This document shows, piece after piece, positions 8,694-18,157 of a DNA stretch of 64,000 bases (positions within the stretch are counted from its first letter, which is position 1; each line of letters starts with the position of its first letter). A program made the position numbers and the translations under genes. The stretch lies in contig NZ_JAAJBU010000001.1 of assembly GCF_011392125.1 (NCBI RefSeq), positions 434,001-498,000 on the forward strand. The letters are read 5' to 3'. Below the pieces are notes generated by a model. The model worked only from the letters and a program-made list of their open reading frames with translations, did not search any database and had not been told where the DNA came from. Origin of the DNA: Flavobacterium lotistagni. GTDB taxonomy: Bacteria; Bacteroidota; Bacteroidia; Flavobacteriales; Flavobacteriaceae.

Positions 8694-9716
8694 CTATGAA
8701 AAGCGCTTCTCGATAATTTCCATGAAACGTTCGGCGTATTCGTCTTTGCCTTCCCAGTTGTTATAGTCGGGCTTGACCATATTGTCAATGAAATCTTTGG
8801 CTTCTGAAAAAGTGCCGAAAGTCATCAGTTGCGAAAGCACGCGGTTATAATCTTCGCTCGAATTGGCGAACAAATGCGTCATAAAAGCGATTCGGTCGTT
8901 CAAGCCAATGATGATGCCTTTAGACATGCGGTCGTTGAGCGAAATGCCTTGGTCTTTGTTGAGCGAAATCACTGGTGCGGCATCGTTGTAGCTTCTGCCA
9001 ATCGGAATCACGTTTTCTTTGGTATTTTCTTTGGCGAGCTCTTCCGGCTTCACAAAAACCGGATCTTTATAGTTCGGGCCTAATAAATCGTCAAAAGTAA
9101 TCTGCGGAGAAACGTTCTTGATTTCCTTTTTGATTTCCTCAGCGATTTCTTCGTCTTTAGTATCAAAGGCAAGTTCAAAGGCAGGTTTGAAAGTGTTGTC
9201 TTGGGCAGCCACTGGAGTTGCTTCTTCTTCCTTGATAGCTTCCTCGGTGGTTTCTTCTGAGACGGTCTCGGCTTCTTCTGCCGGTTCTTCGCTCGATGCA
9301 ATTTCCGGCTCGACTTCCTTTTCTGGTTCTTCGATGGTTTCCGGTGCCGTTTCTGCTTCCGCCTCTGGTTCAATGGCTTCAGGTTGGTGTTCTTCTGCTA
9401 CGGCTTTTTCTTCATCGGCCTCAGACTGCTCAGGTGCTACTTCGATTTCTGGGGTATCGGTAATATTTTGTTCCGTTGAAGCCACTTGTGGTTCTTCTTC
9501 TTTGGATTCGAAAGCAGTCTCTATTTTATCTTCAATTTCAGCGCGACCGATGGTAGGTTTGGCCTCTGCAAAATGGTTTTCTACGAACTGAAGTAAGGTA
9601 AGTTTCTCGTAAAGATTTTGCGCTTCTTGTTGCAGTTGGTGCAGTTCTGATTTGTTTTTAAGCTTTAAGATCCGGTGCGCGATGCTGATCAATTCGGCTT
9701 CCAACTTTTTTTTCAT
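8694..9716 (-). CDS. Hypothetical acidic protein with low-complexity linker
   Basis: A 340-residue protein with no signal peptide. Residues 1-60 are helical and probably coiled coil (LHQLQQEAQNLYEKLTLL). Residues about 70-200 are a Glu/Ala/Pro low-complexity linker. Residues about 210-340 form a folded domain with ISLNDRMSKGIIIGLNDR and FMTHLFANSSEDYNRV. I recognise this as a conserved flavobacterial hypothetical but know no function. It is divergent from tdk. The strong codon bias of the linker creates long antisense open frames that are not genes. Confidence 0.8.
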   Translation of the reverse strand: MKKKLEAELISIAHRILKLKNKSELHQLQQEAQNLYEKLTLLQFVENHFAEAKPTIGRAEIEDKIETAFESKEEEPQVASTEQNITDTPEIEVAPEQSEADEEKAVAEEHQPEAIEPEAEAETAPETIEEPEKEVEPEIASSEEPAEEAETVSEETTEEAIKEEEATPVAAQDNTFKPAFELAFDTKDEEIAEEIKKEIKNVSPQITFDDLLGPNYKDPVFVKPEELAKENTKENVIPIGRSYNDAAPVISLNKDQGISLNDRMSKGIIIGLNDRIAFMTHLFANSSEDYNRVLSQLMTFGTFSEAKDFIDNMVKPDYNNWEGKDEYAERFMEIIEKRFS

Positions 9717-9818
9717 AACGTACTGAATTACCTGGATTGGGGATTGTTTTTAGGCTATTGGACTTATTTTGGCTTTTATTTTTCGTCGAATGCAGAAGCT
9801 TCCTTAAATAAAATTTTC

Positions 9819-9826
9819 TACTTTTG
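9819..9826 (+). promoter_or_regulatory. Promoter -7 element for tdk
   Basis: TACTTTTG matches TAnnTTTG. It would give a leader of about 80 nt before the tdk start at 9916. No convincing -33 TTG was found. Confidence 0.45.
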
Positions 9827-9915
9827 ACAACGGCGTAAATATACTACTTTATATCAGTTATTGATGCGGCAAAGTAATAAAATCTATTCATCTCTAGCGC
9901 AAGAAAAAACACAAA

Positions 9916-10545
9916 ATGTTTCTCGAAAATACAGTCAATCATAAAGAACAGTTTGGATGGATAGAAGTGATCTGCGGATCAATGTTCTCAGGTAAAACAG
10001 AAGAGCTAATCCGGAGGCTCAAACGCGCACAATTCGCCAAACAAAAGGTCGAAATCTTCAAACCCTCAATCGACACCCGTTATGACGAGGAAATGGTCGT
10101 TTCGCACAACAAAAACGAAATCCGCTCCACACCAGTTCCGGCCGCTGCAAACATTGCTATTTTAGCCCAAGGCTGCGATGTAGTAGGCATTGACGAAGCG
10201 CAATTCTTCGATGATGAGATCGTGAAGATTTGTAATGATTTGGCCAACTCCGGAATCCGCGTCATTGTAGCGGGTTTAGATATGGATTTCAAAGGCAATC
10301 CGTTTGGTCCCATGCCCGCACTGATGGCCACTGCAGAATATGTCACCAAAGTACACGCCGTTTGCACCCGCACCGGAAACCTTGCCAATTATAGCTACCG
10401 CAAAACCGACAATGACAACCTCGTTTTGCTCGGGGAAACCGAAGAATACGAACCGCTGAGCCGCGCTGCCTATTACGAAGCCATGCGCAAAGGTCAAGAA
10501 GAACCGGAAACAGCAAGCGCCAAAACCCGAAAAAACCTCCAGTAG
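9916..10545 (+). CDS. tdk: Thymidine kinase
   Basis: A 209-residue type II thymidine kinase. The P-loop [14 protein letters not shown] is at residues 21-34, the DEAQFF motif is present, and the lasso-domain zinc site shows as a single CTRTGN segment, the form I associate with Bacteroidota enzymes. It phosphorylates thymidine in the salvage pathway. The stop codon is 2 nt before the TTG start of murF-alr, so the two genes form a tight operon. Confidence 0.94.
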   Translation: MFLENTVNHKEQFGWIEVICGSMFSGKTEELIRRLKRAQFAKQKVEIFKPSIDTRYDEEMVVSHNKNEIRSTPVPAAANIAILAQGCDVVGIDEAQFFDDEIVKICNDLANSGIRVIVAGLDMDFKGNPFGPMPALMATAEYVTKVHAVCTRTGNLANYSYRKTDNDNLVLLGETEEYEPLSRAAYYEAMRKGQEEPETASAKTRKNLQ

Positions 10546-10547
10546 CT

Positions 10548-12992
10548 TTGGTCTTATCCATCAAAAATATTGCTCCGATTCTTCAGGCCCAATGGGCAGG
10601 TAAGCATCCGAGTACTTTAATCGAAAATATTGCCATCGACAGCCGCTCGCTACAAAATGGCGCGCAAACGCTTTTTTTTGCGATTGTTGGGCCCAATAAC
10701 GACGCGCACGACTACATCGGGGAACTGCTCGAGAAAGGCGTTCGCAATTTTGTGGTCACGCACATTCCCGAAGGATTTCAAGACCAAGCCAACTTTTTAG
10801 TAGTCAAAAATACGCTACATGCGTTGCAGAAATTCGCCACACACCACCGCAACCAATTCGATTTTCCGGTCATCGGCATTACCGGCAGCAACGGTAAAAC
10901 CATTGTGAAGGAATGGCTTAATTTTTTGCTGAGTCCGGATTACAATATCATCCGCAGCCCAAAAAGTTATAACTCGCAAGTAGGTGTTCCGCTTTCGGTG
11001 ATGGCGATCAATGAGCAGCACAACCTCGGAATTTTCGAAGCCGGGATTTCGACCGTCGATGAAATGGACAAACTCGAGAAAATCATTAGTCCGAGCATCG
11101 GCATCCTGACCAATATTGGTTCGGCTCATGACGAAGGGTTTGCGAACATTGGTGAAAAAATCAAAGAAAAAGTGCGTCTTTTCCAGCACGCCAAAGTGCT
11201 CATTTACAATAAAAACAAAACTGTTGAAGCTTTCCTTAACCCAAAAGTAGCAAGGTTTTCATGGAGCTTCAAAGAGGAATCGGCCAATGTGTTCATCTCC
11301 AAAAAATCGGTGCTGGACAAAACAGTTCTCAAAATCCGGCAGGAAAGCGGAAGTTTTGAAATCAAGATTCCGTTTCAAGACGATGCTTCGATTGAAAATG
11401 CCATTCATTGCATGATGGTCATGTTGCATTTTGGCTATGACCACACCACTATCGAGCGGAGAATGGAATTGCTTTATCCGGTCGAAATGCGGCTGAAAGT
11501 TAAGAACGGTATCAACAATACGATGCTCATCGATGACAGTTATAGCTCGGATTTTCAATCGCTTAAAATCGCGCTTGATTTTCTGGAAAGCCAGAAGCAG
11601 CACAAGAAGAAATCACTGATCTTGTCTGATATTTTCCAAAGTGGGCTTTCTGATGACGAACTGTACTCGAAAGTCTCGCAGATGGTGATTTCCAATAAAA
11701 TCCAACGAGTGATTGGCATCGGCAAGACCATTACCAAGTTCAAAAACAAATTCCTGAACTGCGTTACTTTTACCGATACCGAAGCGTTCATCCAGGAAAT
11801 TGATCATTTGAATTTAGCTAACGAAACCATTCTAATCAAAGGCGCACGGAGTTTCAACTTCGAGAAAATCGTACACGCGCTGGAAGAAAAAACGCACGAA
11901 ACCGTTCTGGAAATCAACCTCAACGCCATCAGCCACAACCTGAGTTTTTTCAAATCGAAGCTCAAGGCCAAAACCAAAATGATGGTGATGGTGAAAGCTT
12001 TCGGTTACGGAAACGGTGGTTTTGAAATTGCCAAACTGCTCGAACACCACAAAGTGGATTACCTCGGAGTAGCTTTTGCCGATGAAGGCATTTCGCTCAA
12101 GAATGACGGCATCAAACTGCCAATTATGGTACTCAATCCTGAATCAACGAGTTTTTCGGCCATCATCCAACACCAACTAGAACCCGAAATTTACAGTCTC
12201 AAAGGATTAAATGCCTTTCTAAAAATAGCCGAGCAACAGAAACTCAAGAATTACCCGATTCACATTAAACTCGACACAGGCATGCACCGCTTGGGTTTTG
12301 AAGAAGAACAATTGCCTGAACTCATCACGCGGCTCCGTGACAACAAAACGGTTTTGGTCAAAAGCATTCTCTCGCACATGGCCACTAGCGATGATTTACA
12401 ACATCACGATTTTGCATTGGAACAAATTGCTTTGTTTGAAAAATTGTCCTCGACACTAATTCAGGAACTCAAAATCAAACCGATTCGCCATATTTTAAAT
12501 ACTTCGGGTATCAGCAATTACCCAAAGGCGCAATACGACATGGTGCGATTAGGCATCGGGCTTTACGGCATTTCGAATGATCCGGAAGAGCAGCATTATC
12601 TAGAAAATGTGGGGACACTCAAATCGGTGATTTCACAAATCCGAACCATAGATACTGGGGAAAGTGTAGGCTATGGCAGAAGGTTCGTGGCCGAGAAAAC
12701 GACCAAAGTAGCGACGGTTCCCATTGGTTACGCCGACGGAATTTCGCGGCATTGGGGCAATGGCGTAGGTTATGTAACCATCCACAATCAACCGGCAAGA
12801 ATTTTAGGCAGTGTTTGCATGGACATGCTGATGGTGGATGTAACCGACATCGCTTGTTTTGAAGGCGATCCGGTGATTATCTTCGGTGAAAACCCTACGG
12901 TGATTTATATGGCGCAGCAACTGCAAACCATTCCTTATGAAATTCTGACAAGCATTTCTCAGCGCGTGAAAAGAATTTTTTATAGAGAATAA
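10548..12992 (+). CDS. Bifunctional MurF ligase / alanine racemase
   Basis: An 814-residue fusion of two cell-wall enzymes. Residues about 1-440 are MurF: the ATP loop GITGSNGKT (Lys117) and the RSPKSYNSQVGVP motif; this half adds D-Ala-D-Ala to the UDP-MurNAc tripeptide. Residues about 445-814 are alanine racemase: VMVKAFGYG with the PLP lysine at Lys483, KLDTGMHRLGF, and VGYGRRF with the catalytic Tyr region; it makes D-Ala from L-Ala. The fusion is known in Bacteroidota. No ATG fits the N-terminus; TTG at 10548, 2 nt after the tdk stop, gives MVLSIKNIAPIL and is the best start. Confidence 0.93.
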   Translation: MVLSIKNIAPILQAQWAGKHPSTLIENIAIDSRSLQNGAQTLFFAIVGPNNDAHDYIGELLEKGVRNFVVTHIPEGFQDQANFLVVKNTLHALQKFATHHRNQFDFPVIGITGSNGKTIVKEWLNFLLSPDYNIIRSPKSYNSQVGVPLSVMAINEQHNLGIFEAGISTVDEMDKLEKIISPSIGILTNIGSAHDEGFANIGEKIKEKVRLFQHAKVLIYNKNKTVEAFLNPKVARFSWSFKEESANVFISKKSVLDKTVLKIRQESGSFEIKIPFQDDASIENAIHCMMVMLHFGYDHTTIERRMELLYPVEMRLKVKNGINNTMLIDDSYSSDFQSLKIALDFLESQKQHKKKSLILSDIFQSGLSDDELYSKVSQMVISNKIQRVIGIGKTITKFKNKFLNCVTFTDTEAFIQEIDHLNLANETILIKGARSFNFEKIVHALEEKTHETVLEINLNAISHNLSFFKSKLKAKTKMMVMVKAFGYGNGGFEIAKLLEHHKVDYLGVAFADEGISLKNDGIKLPIMVLNPESTSFSAIIQHQLEPEIYSLKGLNAFLKIAEQQKLKNYPIHIKLDTGMHRLGFEEEQLPELITRLRDNKTVLVKSILSHMATSDDLQHHDFALEQIALFEKLSSTLIQELKIKPIRHILNTSGISNYPKAQYDMVRLGIGLYGISNDPEEQHYLENVGTLKSVISQIRTIDTGESVGYGRRFVAEKTTKVATVPIGYADGISRHWGNGVGYVTIHNQPARILGSVCMDMLMVDVTDIACFEGDPVIIFGENPTVIYMAQQLQTIPYEILTSISQRVKRIFYRE

Positions 12993-13013
12993 TTGATTCT
13001 TTTTACAAAATCG

Positions 13014-13045
13014 TTGCGCGTTATTAAAAATTATATTTAATTTCG
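13014..13045 (+). promoter_or_regulatory. Promoter for mscL
   Basis: TTG at 13014 and TAATTTCG at 13038, spaced 21 nt, match the Bacteroidota pattern with one mismatch in the -7 box. The mscL ATG at 13086 lies about 40 nt downstream. Confidence 0.5.
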
Positions 13046-13085
13046 ACCAACTAAAACCAATTTTTTAACTAAAACTTTTTTTGAT

Positions 13086-13463
13086 ATGGGAATGATTTCA
13101 GAATTTAAAGACTTTATTGCGAAAGGCAATGCGATGGATTTGGCCGTCGGAGTAATCATCGGTGGCGCGTTCGGTGCTATCGTGAATTCATTGGTTTCCG
13201 ATGTGATTACACCAGCACTTTTGAATCCGGCACTAAAAGCAGCTCAAGTAGAAAACTTGGCAGAGCTCAAAACCGAAGGCGGAATTCTCTACGGAAAATT
13301 CTTGGCTGCGGTGATTAGTTTCTTGGTGATTGCTTTCGTGATTTTCCTGATGGTGAAGGCCATCAACAGCATGAAAAAGAAAGAAGCGCCTGCACCTGCT
13401 GCACCAGCCGGGCCAACTCAAGAAGAATTGCTTACCCAAATTCGCGACTTATTGAAAAAATAG
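13086..13463 (+). CDS. mscL: Large-conductance mechanosensitive channel
   Basis: A 125-residue inner-membrane channel that opens under hypo-osmotic shock. The N-terminal amphipathic helix MISEFKDFIAKGNAMDLAVG leads into TM1 (VGVIIGGAFGAIVNSLV). A short periplasmic loop is followed by TM2 (FLAAVISFLVIAFVIFLMV), then the Lys cluster MKKKE, an Ala/Pro hinge and a C-terminal helix. Length and motifs are standard for MscL. It has its own promoter and terminator, so it is probably monocistronic. Confidence 0.97.
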   Translation: MGMISEFKDFIAKGNAMDLAVGVIIGGAFGAIVNSLVSDVITPALLNPALKAAQVENLAELKTEGGILYGKFLAAVISFLVIAFVIFLMVKAINSMKKKEAPAPAAPAGPTQEELLTQIRDLLKK

Positions 13464-13489
13464 TACCGCTACACACTTATTCTAACTTA

Positions 13490-13519
13490 AACCATTCGTT
13501 CGCTCGGATGGTTTTTCTT
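13490..13519 (+). terminator. Rho-independent terminator after mscL
   Basis: AACCATTCG pairs with CGGATGGTT (one T-G wobble) around a 6-nt loop and is followed by a T-rich run. Confidence 0.8.
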
Positions 13520-13534
13520 TTTTATAGAAGGCGC

Positions 13535-13561
13535 TTGCAAGTAAATTTCTCGTTACTTTTG
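13535..13561 (+). promoter_or_regulatory. Promoter for asd
   Basis: TTG at 13535 and an exact -7 box TACTTTTG at 13554 are spaced 16 nt. The asd ATG is 33 nt after the -7 box. Confidence 0.65.
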
Positions 13562-13593
13562 TGCTTTAAAATTCAACCCTAAATACAAAAAAT

Positions 13594-14583
13594 ATGAAAG
13601 TTGCTGTTGTTGGCGCTACCGGAATGGTCGGCGAAGTGATGTTGCAGGTTTTGGCAGAGAGAAATTTCCCGGTTACCGAACTGATTCCTGTAGCTTCGGA
13701 AAAATCAGTCGGAAAGGAAATCGAGTTCCAAGGAAAAAACTATAAAGTAGTCGGAATGCAAACTGCCGTTGATATGAAAGCAGATATTGCTTTGTTCTCG
13801 GCCGGTGGGCAAACCTCACTGGATTGGGCACCTAAATTCGCAGCCGCCGGAACAACCGTTATCGACAATTCATCTGCATGGAGAATGGATCCGAGCAAAA
13901 AATTGGTGGTTCCTGAAATCAATGCAAATTTACTGACCAAAGACGATAAAATCATCGCCAACCCCAACTGTTCGACGATTCAGATGGTTTTGGTCTTGGC
14001 GCCTTTGCACAAAAAATACAACATCAAGCGCGTGATTGTTTCCACTTACCAGTCTATTACCGGAACTGGTGTGAAAGCGGTGAAGCAACTCGAAAATGAA
14101 TACGCCGGTGTTCAGGGTGAAATGGCCTACAAATATCCCATCCATAGAAATGCGATTCCGCAATGCGATGTTTTTGAAGACAACGGCTACACCAAAGAAG
14201 AAATGAAACTCGTGCGCGAGACCCAAAAAATTATTGGCGACAACAATATTAAAGTGACTGCAACAGCCGTCCGCGTTCCTATTGTGGGCGGGCATAGTGA
14301 AGCCGTCAACGTGGCTTTTGAGCATGATTTTGATGTGAATGAAGTTCGTCAAATTTTGCACAATACTTCAGGGGTTGTCGTGCAAGACAATATCGATACA
14401 TTTACCTATCCGATGCCGATGTATGCACAAGGAAAAAATGAAGTGTTTGTAGGTCGTATCCGCCGTGATGAAAGCCAAGCCAACACTTTGAATATGTGGA
14501 TTGTGGCCGATAATTTGCGTAAAGGCGCCGCCACTAACACGATTCAAATTGCCGAATATCTGGTTGCGAACAATTTGGTATAG
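13594..14583 (+). CDS. asd: Aspartate-semialdehyde dehydrogenase
   Basis: A 329-residue NADP-dependent enzyme that reduces aspartyl phosphate to aspartate semialdehyde, feeding lysine, diaminopimelate, threonine and methionine synthesis. The nucleotide loop VVGATGMVG is at residues 5-13, and the catalytic Cys126 sits in NPNCSTIQM. The substrate segment VRVPIVGGHSEAV carries the conserved His. Flanked by its own promoter and a strong terminator. Confidence 0.96.
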   Translation: MKVAVVGATGMVGEVMLQVLAERNFPVTELIPVASEKSVGKEIEFQGKNYKVVGMQTAVDMKADIALFSAGGQTSLDWAPKFAAAGTTVIDNSSAWRMDPSKKLVVPEINANLLTKDDKIIANPNCSTIQMVLVLAPLHKKYNIKRVIVSTYQSITGTGVKAVKQLENEYAGVQGEMAYKYPIHRNAIPQCDVFEDNGYTKEEMKLVRETQKIIGDNNIKVTATAVRVPIVGGHSEAVNVAFEHDFDVNEVRQILHNTSGVVVQDNIDTFTYPMPMYAQGKNEVFVGRIRRDESQANTLNMWIVADNLRKGAATNTIQIAEYLVANNLV

Positions 14584-14606
14584 ATTCTTTTTAGCAAAAT
14601 CAACTT

Positions 14607-14660
14607 AGTCTGTGGGTTATAACTTTTTATTTTTTTGTTAAAACCCACAGACTTCTTTTT
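14607..14660 (+). terminator. Long-stem terminator after asd
   Basis: AGTCTGTGGGTT and AACCCACAGACT form a perfect 12-bp stem, extended by TAAC/GTTA past an A-A mismatch, with a T-rich loop and T run. Confidence 0.85.
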
Positions 14661-14668
14661 TAAGTTGG

Positions 14669-14676
14669 TACTTTTG
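14669..14676 (+). promoter_or_regulatory. Promoter -7 element for the metal-uptake-like locus
   Basis: TACTTTTG matches TAnnTTTG and ends 6 nt before the ATG at 14683, so the transcript would start at or very near the start codon. Confidence 0.5.
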
Positions 14677-14682
14677 TCAGGC

Positions 14683-15030
14683 ATGAAGAAAAAATACGTC
14701 ATTGTCAATTTAGCGTTAATGGTTGCCGTGTTGTTTACAATGCTGGTGCAATCATTACACTCTTTTGAGCATTTGCGCCAACTTCTTCAGGAAAAGGAAT
14801 GCCATCACAAGTATACCGGCAAAACCGAAATCTCGCACCAGCACCATCCTTTTGACCATTGCTTTGTATGCGAATTTACTTTCGGGAGCTATCTCTCTAG
14901 TGGCTTTTTAGGATACAAAACCATAGAAAAACAAACTCCGAATTTATACTCTTCTTTCTTCCCGCAAGCTATTGTATTGTCTTTTAAGGGAAGTCTTTTT
15001 GCCCTTAGGGCACCGCCAGCAGTAGTTTAA
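14683..15030 (+). CDS. Small Cys/His-rich membrane-anchored protein
   Basis: A 115-residue protein. An upstream in-frame stretch overlaps the asd terminator, so ATG 14683 is taken. Residues 1-24 form a signal anchor. Then come a His/Cys-rich segment (ECHHKY, SHQHHPFDHCFVCEF) and a short C-terminal helix ending LRAPPAVV, which recalls the RGPP-type ends of DUF2946 metal-related proteins. The density of His and Cys suggests metal binding. It heads a locus with a TonB receptor and a lipoprotein. The metal role is inference. Confidence 0.7.
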   Translation: MKKKYVIVNLALMVAVLFTMLVQSLHSFEHLRQLLQEKECHHKYTGKTEISHQHHPFDHCFVCEFTFGSYLSSGFLGYKTIEKQTPNLYSSFFPQAIVLSFKGSLFALRAPPAVV

Positions 15031-15095
15031 AATGACTTAAACCACAATCCTCATTCGCTTGAGGATATTTCTGTGTTTAGAATATTTTGAACAAG

Positions 15096-17483
15096 ATGCA
15101 AAAGAAAACCACACTAGTATTTTTCTTCTGGATGTTTGTTGTAAGTTCTTATGGGCAACATTCGATTTCAGGAAAAATAACCACTAAAGATAAGCTTCCC
15201 ATCAGTGGAAGTCACATCCATATTGGCAAGAAAAAAGTCACTTCTGACTCGCAAGGCAACTACCTCGTGGGCCCACTTCCTTCGGGAAAGCTGAGCGTAC
15301 ATATTTCCTATTTGGGCTTTCAACCTATTGACACTTTGGTGGTTTTGAACTACAACTTGGTGCTAGATTTCGAGCTCAAGGAAAGCGTCGAACAACTAGG
15401 AGAAGTGATGGTTAAGCAAGGAAAAAATACGCTCAACAAATCGGTTTTGGAACAAAAAATCAAGACAGAAACACTTGAAAAATACAGTAACCAATCATTG
15501 GGCGATGCTTTGAAAGAGATTGCAGGAGTAAGTAGCTTAAAAACCGGTAATGCCATCGTCAAACCCATCATCAACGGCCTTTATGGAAGCCGCGTACCTA
15601 TCATCAACAATAATGTTCGTTTGGAAGACCAACAATGGGGCACCGAACACGCTCCGAATCTAGACATCAACGGCGCAGGAAAAGTAACGGTGATTAAGGG
15701 CGCTTCTGGTTTACAATACGGCGGTGATGCTGTTGGCGGATTGGTTATCATTGAACCTCTTGTTGTTAAAAAAGACACCCTTTTTGGCAAAACCATTTTC
15801 AATTTCGACTCTAACGGAAGAGGCGGCTCGGCCAACACCAGTATTCACAATGCAAAACTGCTTGGGTGGAGTTACAACTTCTTGGGAACCTTCAAATATA
15901 TGGGCGACAGATCGGCTCCTGACTATAACTTATCTAACACCGGCAACAGAGAAACCAACTTTAGCGCTGCGGTTAAATTTAGTCAGAACAAATATGACTT
16001 TGAAACTTCCTATAGTTTTTTTAAAGCAACTATCGGAATATTGAGCGCATCGCATATCGGAAATGCATACGACTTGTATCAGTCAATCAACAACCAAATT
16101 CCGGCAGAGATTCATCCGTTTTCATATACTATCAATAGTCCGAGGCAAGAAGTGCAGCACCATATCGCAAAACTGAATTTCAATTACCGCTGGAATGAAA
16201 TCTCGAGTATCGCAGTTCAATATGCCTTTCAGTACAACCGCCGTTTAGAGTTTGATATTCGCCGAGGCAGCTTTGCCAATACGGCAGCCCTAGATTTAGA
16301 TTTAAAAACCCATTCGATATTGATTGATTACAAGAAAAACAGTCACGACTGGACTATCAAATCGGGAGCAAATGGTGCTTATCAAACCAACTTCGCCAAT
16401 CCATCAACCGGAATCAGGCCTTTAATTCCGAATTATAGTAAATATGACTTGGGTGTTTATGGTTTGGTCGCGCATCATTTTTCGAATCAATTTACACTAG
16501 AATCTGGGCTACGTTATGATTTCTCTAAACTTGATGCCACAAAATACTATTATAAATCCCGCTGGAACGAAAGAGGTTATGATGAGTTGTTTCCCGAATT
16601 TATTGTAAGCGATTATGGTGGCACCCAGTGGCTGACAGAGCCTGAATTTAGTTTTCACAACATCTCGGCAAGCTTAGGCTTTCACAGTGCTTTTGAAGAC
16701 AATCTGGATTGGTTTTTCAACATTAGTTTGGCCAATAGAAACCCCAATCCTTCTGAGCTTTTCAGCGATGGTTTGCACCACTCTACCGGAATAATTGAAT
16801 TGGGCGACTTGGCTTTAAAAAAGGAACAATCGATTAAAGTAGCCACTACAGTTCAAAAGCAATGGACTGCTTTTTCGGTAGAAATAAATCCTTATTTAAG
16901 CAATATAAAGGACTATATGTTTTTGAAGCCCATCGGTTTTGAGAACACCATCAGAGGAACATTTCCGGTTTGGGAATACCAGCAAACACAAGCGATCATT
17001 TCTGGCATCGATCTTCAAACGCATTGGAAAATAGGCAATCATTGGCAAGATTTTTTTTCCCTTTCATATGTCAACGGTCGCGATTTGAGCAATCAAATTC
17101 CTTTAATCGATATTCCGCCTTTGAGCATCAACCACAAAATTCAGTTTTCCAAGAAACAGTGGTTCGACTTATTGCTGGAATTAAAAAACGAAGTCGTGTT
17201 TTATCAGAATCGGTTTCCAATGAACAATTTCACCACCGATATCATTGTCAACAATGAATTTGTTCCCGTGCTGGTTGATATTAGCACGCCACCGCCAGGT
17301 TATCAATTGTGGCATTTTTATTCTGAAATCAAATTCAAATCACTTTCAAAAATAAAAACCACTTTAGCATTTTCTGTTCAAAATATTTTAAACACCAACT
17401 ACCGAGATTATTTAAACCGTCAACGCTTTTACGCAGACGAAATCGGCAGAAACTTTCAAGTACAATTAAAATTTAATTATTAA
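15096..17483 (+). CDS. TonB-dependent outer membrane receptor
   Basis: A 795-residue receptor. I chose ATG 15096 over a TTG 9 nt earlier. A signal peptide (ending SSYGQ) is followed by a carboxypeptidase-regulatory-like domain (about 23-105: SISGKITTKDKLPISGSHI), a plug (about 115-225, with GSRVPIINNNVRLEDQQ and GASGLQYGGDAVGG) and a 22-strand barrel ending in FQVQLKFNY. The plug sequence WGTEHAPNLD resembles ZnuD-type receptors, which carry a His in this loop. With the His/Cys-rich gene upstream, zinc or another metal is a reasonable substrate guess, but no decisive ligand-binding motif is visible. Confidence 0.92.
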   Translation: MQKKTTLVFFFWMFVVSSYGQHSISGKITTKDKLPISGSHIHIGKKKVTSDSQGNYLVGPLPSGKLSVHISYLGFQPIDTLVVLNYNLVLDFELKESVEQLGEVMVKQGKNTLNKSVLEQKIKTETLEKYSNQSLGDALKEIAGVSSLKTGNAIVKPIINGLYGSRVPIINNNVRLEDQQWGTEHAPNLDINGAGKVTVIKGASGLQYGGDAVGGLVIIEPLVVKKDTLFGKTIFNFDSNGRGGSANTSIHNAKLLGWSYNFLGTFKYMGDRSAPDYNLSNTGNRETNFSAAVKFSQNKYDFETSYSFFKATIGILSASHIGNAYDLYQSINNQIPAEIHPFSYTINSPRQEVQHHIAKLNFNYRWNEISSIAVQYAFQYNRRLEFDIRRGSFANTAALDLDLKTHSILIDYKKNSHDWTIKSGANGAYQTNFANPSTGIRPLIPNYSKYDLGVYGLVAHHFSNQFTLESGLRYDFSKLDATKYYYKSRWNERGYDELFPEFIVSDYGGTQWLTEPEFSFHNISASLGFHSAFEDNLDWFFNISLANRNPNPSELFSDGLHHSTGIIELGDLALKKEQSIKVATTVQKQWTAFSVEINPYLSNIKDYMFLKPIGFENTIRGTFPVWEYQQTQAIISGIDLQTHWKIGNHWQDFFSLSYVNGRDLSNQIPLIDIPPLSINHKIQFSKKQWFDLLLELKNEVVFYQNRFPMNNFTTDIIVNNEFVPVLVDISTPPPGYQLWHFYSEIKFKSLSKIKTTLAFSVQNILNTNYRDYLNRQRFYADEIGRNFQVQLKFNY

Positions 17484-17494
17484 AAGACAATATC

Positions 17495-18070
17495 ATGAAA
17501 ACTTTAAAATCCCTAGCATTCTTATTATCAGTTGCAACAATATTTACTTCATGTAGTAGTGACAACGATTCTTCTCCGGTTAATGAAGAAGAACTCATCA
17601 CCACCATCACTGTCGTTTATACTCCTGAAGGCGGCGGATCGACCATTACATTGGAGTCAAAAGATTTAGACGGCGACGGACCTGATGCACCCGTGATTTC
17701 GGTTTCAGGCCCATTCGCTCAAAATACCACTTATCAAGGTGTAGTAAGTTTTAAAAACGAGTCTGTCAACCCTGCGGAAGATATTACTGAAGAAATCGTT
17801 AATGAAGCTGAAGACCATCAGATTTTCTACCAAAAAACCGGAACGCTGAACAACTTCACCTACGCCAGCGATGCCGAGAACTTAGATGCTAACGGGAAAC
17901 CTATCGGGTTAAAAAGTGTTTTTACTACCACCAATTCTGCAAGCGGTACTCTAAAAATAACATTGATTCATTTGCCTAACAAATCGGCTGCTGGTGTTTC
18001 TGACGGAGACATTACCAATGCTGGTGGAAGCCCAGACGCTGAAGCCATATTTAATATTACAGTAAATTAA
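17495..18070 (+). CDS. Lipoprotein partner of TonB receptor
   Basis: A 191-residue lipoprotein (lipobox FTSC, Cys at residue 20). The mature part is beta-rich, with TPEGGGSTITLESKDLDGDG and a region AEDHQIFYQ. I recall this type being annotated as a type 1 periplasmic binding fold superfamily protein beside TonB receptors in flavobacteria. It starts 11 nt after the receptor stop and so belongs to the same operon. It probably sits on the outer membrane and helps ligand capture; this is inference. Confidence 0.75.
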   Translation: MKTLKSLAFLLSVATIFTSCSSDNDSSPVNEEELITTITVVYTPEGGGSTITLESKDLDGDGPDAPVISVSGPFAQNTTYQGVVSFKNESVNPAEDITEEIVNEAEDHQIFYQKTGTLNNFTYASDAENLDANGKPIGLKSVFTTTNSASGTLKITLIHLPNKSAAGVSDGDITNAGGSPDAEAIFNITVN

Positions 18071-18091
18071 TTCACTGTTCTATCTCATAGA

Positions 18092-18121
18092 AAGGCTATT
18101 CTGAAAAGGATAGCTTTTTTT
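18092..18121 (+). terminator. Terminator of the TonB-receptor operon
   Basis: AGGCTATTC pairs with GGATAGCTT (including G-T wobble) over a short loop, followed by seven Ts. Confidence 0.8.
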
Positions 18122-18157
18122 ATGCTTGTCAAAAAAATCCACTTAGACTAAGAGCCG

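Noticed and set aside
9118..9591. Plus-strand ORF rich in Ser and Ala opposite the acidic protein
   Set aside because: It is the antisense of a Glu/Ala/Pro low-complexity linker; codon bias of the real gene keeps the other frame open.
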